64,000 bases of DNA. Source: Apium graveolens. Lineage: Eukaryota > Streptophyta > Magnoliopsida > Apiales > Apiaceae. Where the stretch lies: NCBI RefSeq assembly GCF_009905375.1, contig NC_133650.1, positions 174,725,565 through 174,789,564 of the forward strand, in the 5' to 3' direction. The position numbers and the translations under genes are program-made. Below are positions 63,411 to 64,000 of the stretch, one piece after another; positions within the stretch are counted from its first letter, which is position 1; each line of letters begins with the position of its first letter. The notes under the pieces were generated by a model. It was not told the DNA's origin and did not search any database. It was given only the letters and a program-made list of their open reading frames with translations.

Positions 63411-64000
63411 AGACCACTAATGGTTAGTTTTAATGACCCATACTTGCTTGGATCCTTTGGCCTTATTAAGTTTGTTAACATTTGCAGCGAATTTAACATC
63501 AGAGTTTATGCTAAAAATTTTCTTATCAGATTTTATAGTATCAGACTTTGCATCATACTTTACACTAGAAGGAATTCAAGCAACTTTCTTCAAAGAAGGT
63601 TTTATCTGATAATAATCATAGTACAAACTATGATATTCCTTACAAGTATAAATGGCATGCCATATACTACCACAATGAAAACAAGGATTTTGTGGCTTAA
63701 ACCAAATAGACTGACTCTTAACTCCTGACTTAGGAGGTAAAGAGTTTATATTCTTATTCTTCCTGTAAAAAGAAGCAAGATGGTTAGAGTTTCCACAGTT
63801 ATAGCATTTCTTTCTAGGAGCATTGGGAACAGGTATATAATCGTTGCTTTTATTCATACCTTCCTTTCGATTCCTATTTTTCCTAGCTTCATTTACCTTG
63901 TTCACACTCGTAATTTCTTTCAGCTTATGTTTAAGCTGCTTCTTTGTCATTAAGCCTATGTTAACTTCAGTTGGTTTATCCTATTCTAATTTATCAGAAG
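63411..64000 (-). pseudogene. Element J gag, zinc-knuckle region (cut by window edge)
   Basis: 63576-63950 carries two knuckles: CYNCGNSNHLASFY, where the last Cys reads Tyr, and CFHCGSIWHAIYTC, complete. The stretch 63411-63575 is the linker to the protease. The N-terminal gag and the 5' LTR lie beyond 64000. Confidence 0.8.

Larger units (their letters stand above)
50932..64000 (-). mobile_element. Element J: SIRE/Maximus-like copia retrotransposon, 5' end off-window
   Basis: The minus strand from right to left shows the gag knuckle region, protease, integrase, RT, RNase H, a 1.5 kb spacer, a large env-like ORF (interrupted by solo LTR K), a PPT and the 3' LTR. Most of pol is in one frame with about six stops and one frameshift. 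The copia gene order plus a long ORF after pol fits SIRE/Maximus. Confidence 0.88.

Overview
The window is nested plant transposable-element DNA from end to end. I found no host gene, tRNA, rRNA or CRISPR array. Every coding stretch belongs to an LTR retrotransposon: Ty3/gypsy of the Tat, Athila and Tekay-like chromovirus types, and Ty1/copia of the SIRE/Maximus type with env-like ORFs. This mix, with introns in element-borne genes and 3 kb LTRs, fits a large repeat-rich eudicot nuclear genome. The exact taxon cannot be read from the sequence; an asterid is only an impression.

Layout. (A) 1-18688, minus strand: the 5' part of a Tekay-like gypsy element (RNase H, RT, protease, gag, an extra ORF, PBS and a ~3.4 kb 5' LTR), cut by the left window edge. 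(B) 6693-17464, plus: a complete Tat-lineage element inserted in A's LTR, with 546-bp LTRs that read identical, TSD GAGCT and an intact 1901-aa gag-pol. (C) 18689-~21914, plus: 3' end of a SIRE-like copia element. (D) ~21915-28894, plus: decayed Athila-like element. (E) ~28895-~32115, minus: 3' part of a second Athila-like element, tail to tail with D. (F) ~32116-36451, minus: SIRE-like copia fragment. (G) 36452-36947, minus: LTR fragment. (H) 36948-50931, plus: ~3.4 kb Tekay-like LTR, interrupted by (I) 39357-49954, plus: a second complete Tat element with 569-bp LTRs (2 differences), TSD TAATG and an intact 1901-aa gag-pol. (J) 50932-64000, minus: SIRE-like copia element running off the right edge, whose env-like ORF is interrupted by (K) 53830-56936, a 3.1 kb solo LTR with TSD GAAAC. 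Interruptions give relative ages: B is younger than A; I and J are younger than H; K is younger than J.

The most interesting content is the pair of young Tat elements. Each carries, between pol and the 3' LTR, a separate spliced gene on the opposite strand (13303-15246 and 46027-47883). Each of these genes has its own TATA box and lies downstream of tandem arrays rich in a near-palindrome of the form TCGA-YYAGGATCCWGR-TCGA. The gag-pol ORFs are about 98% identical with no length change, yet the antisense genes are only about half identical in protein, and the arrays and U3 regions differ strongly. The two copies are therefore mosaics: one replication module combined with two different 3' modules. 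One of the two antisense genes (in B) also has a 1-bp frameshift.
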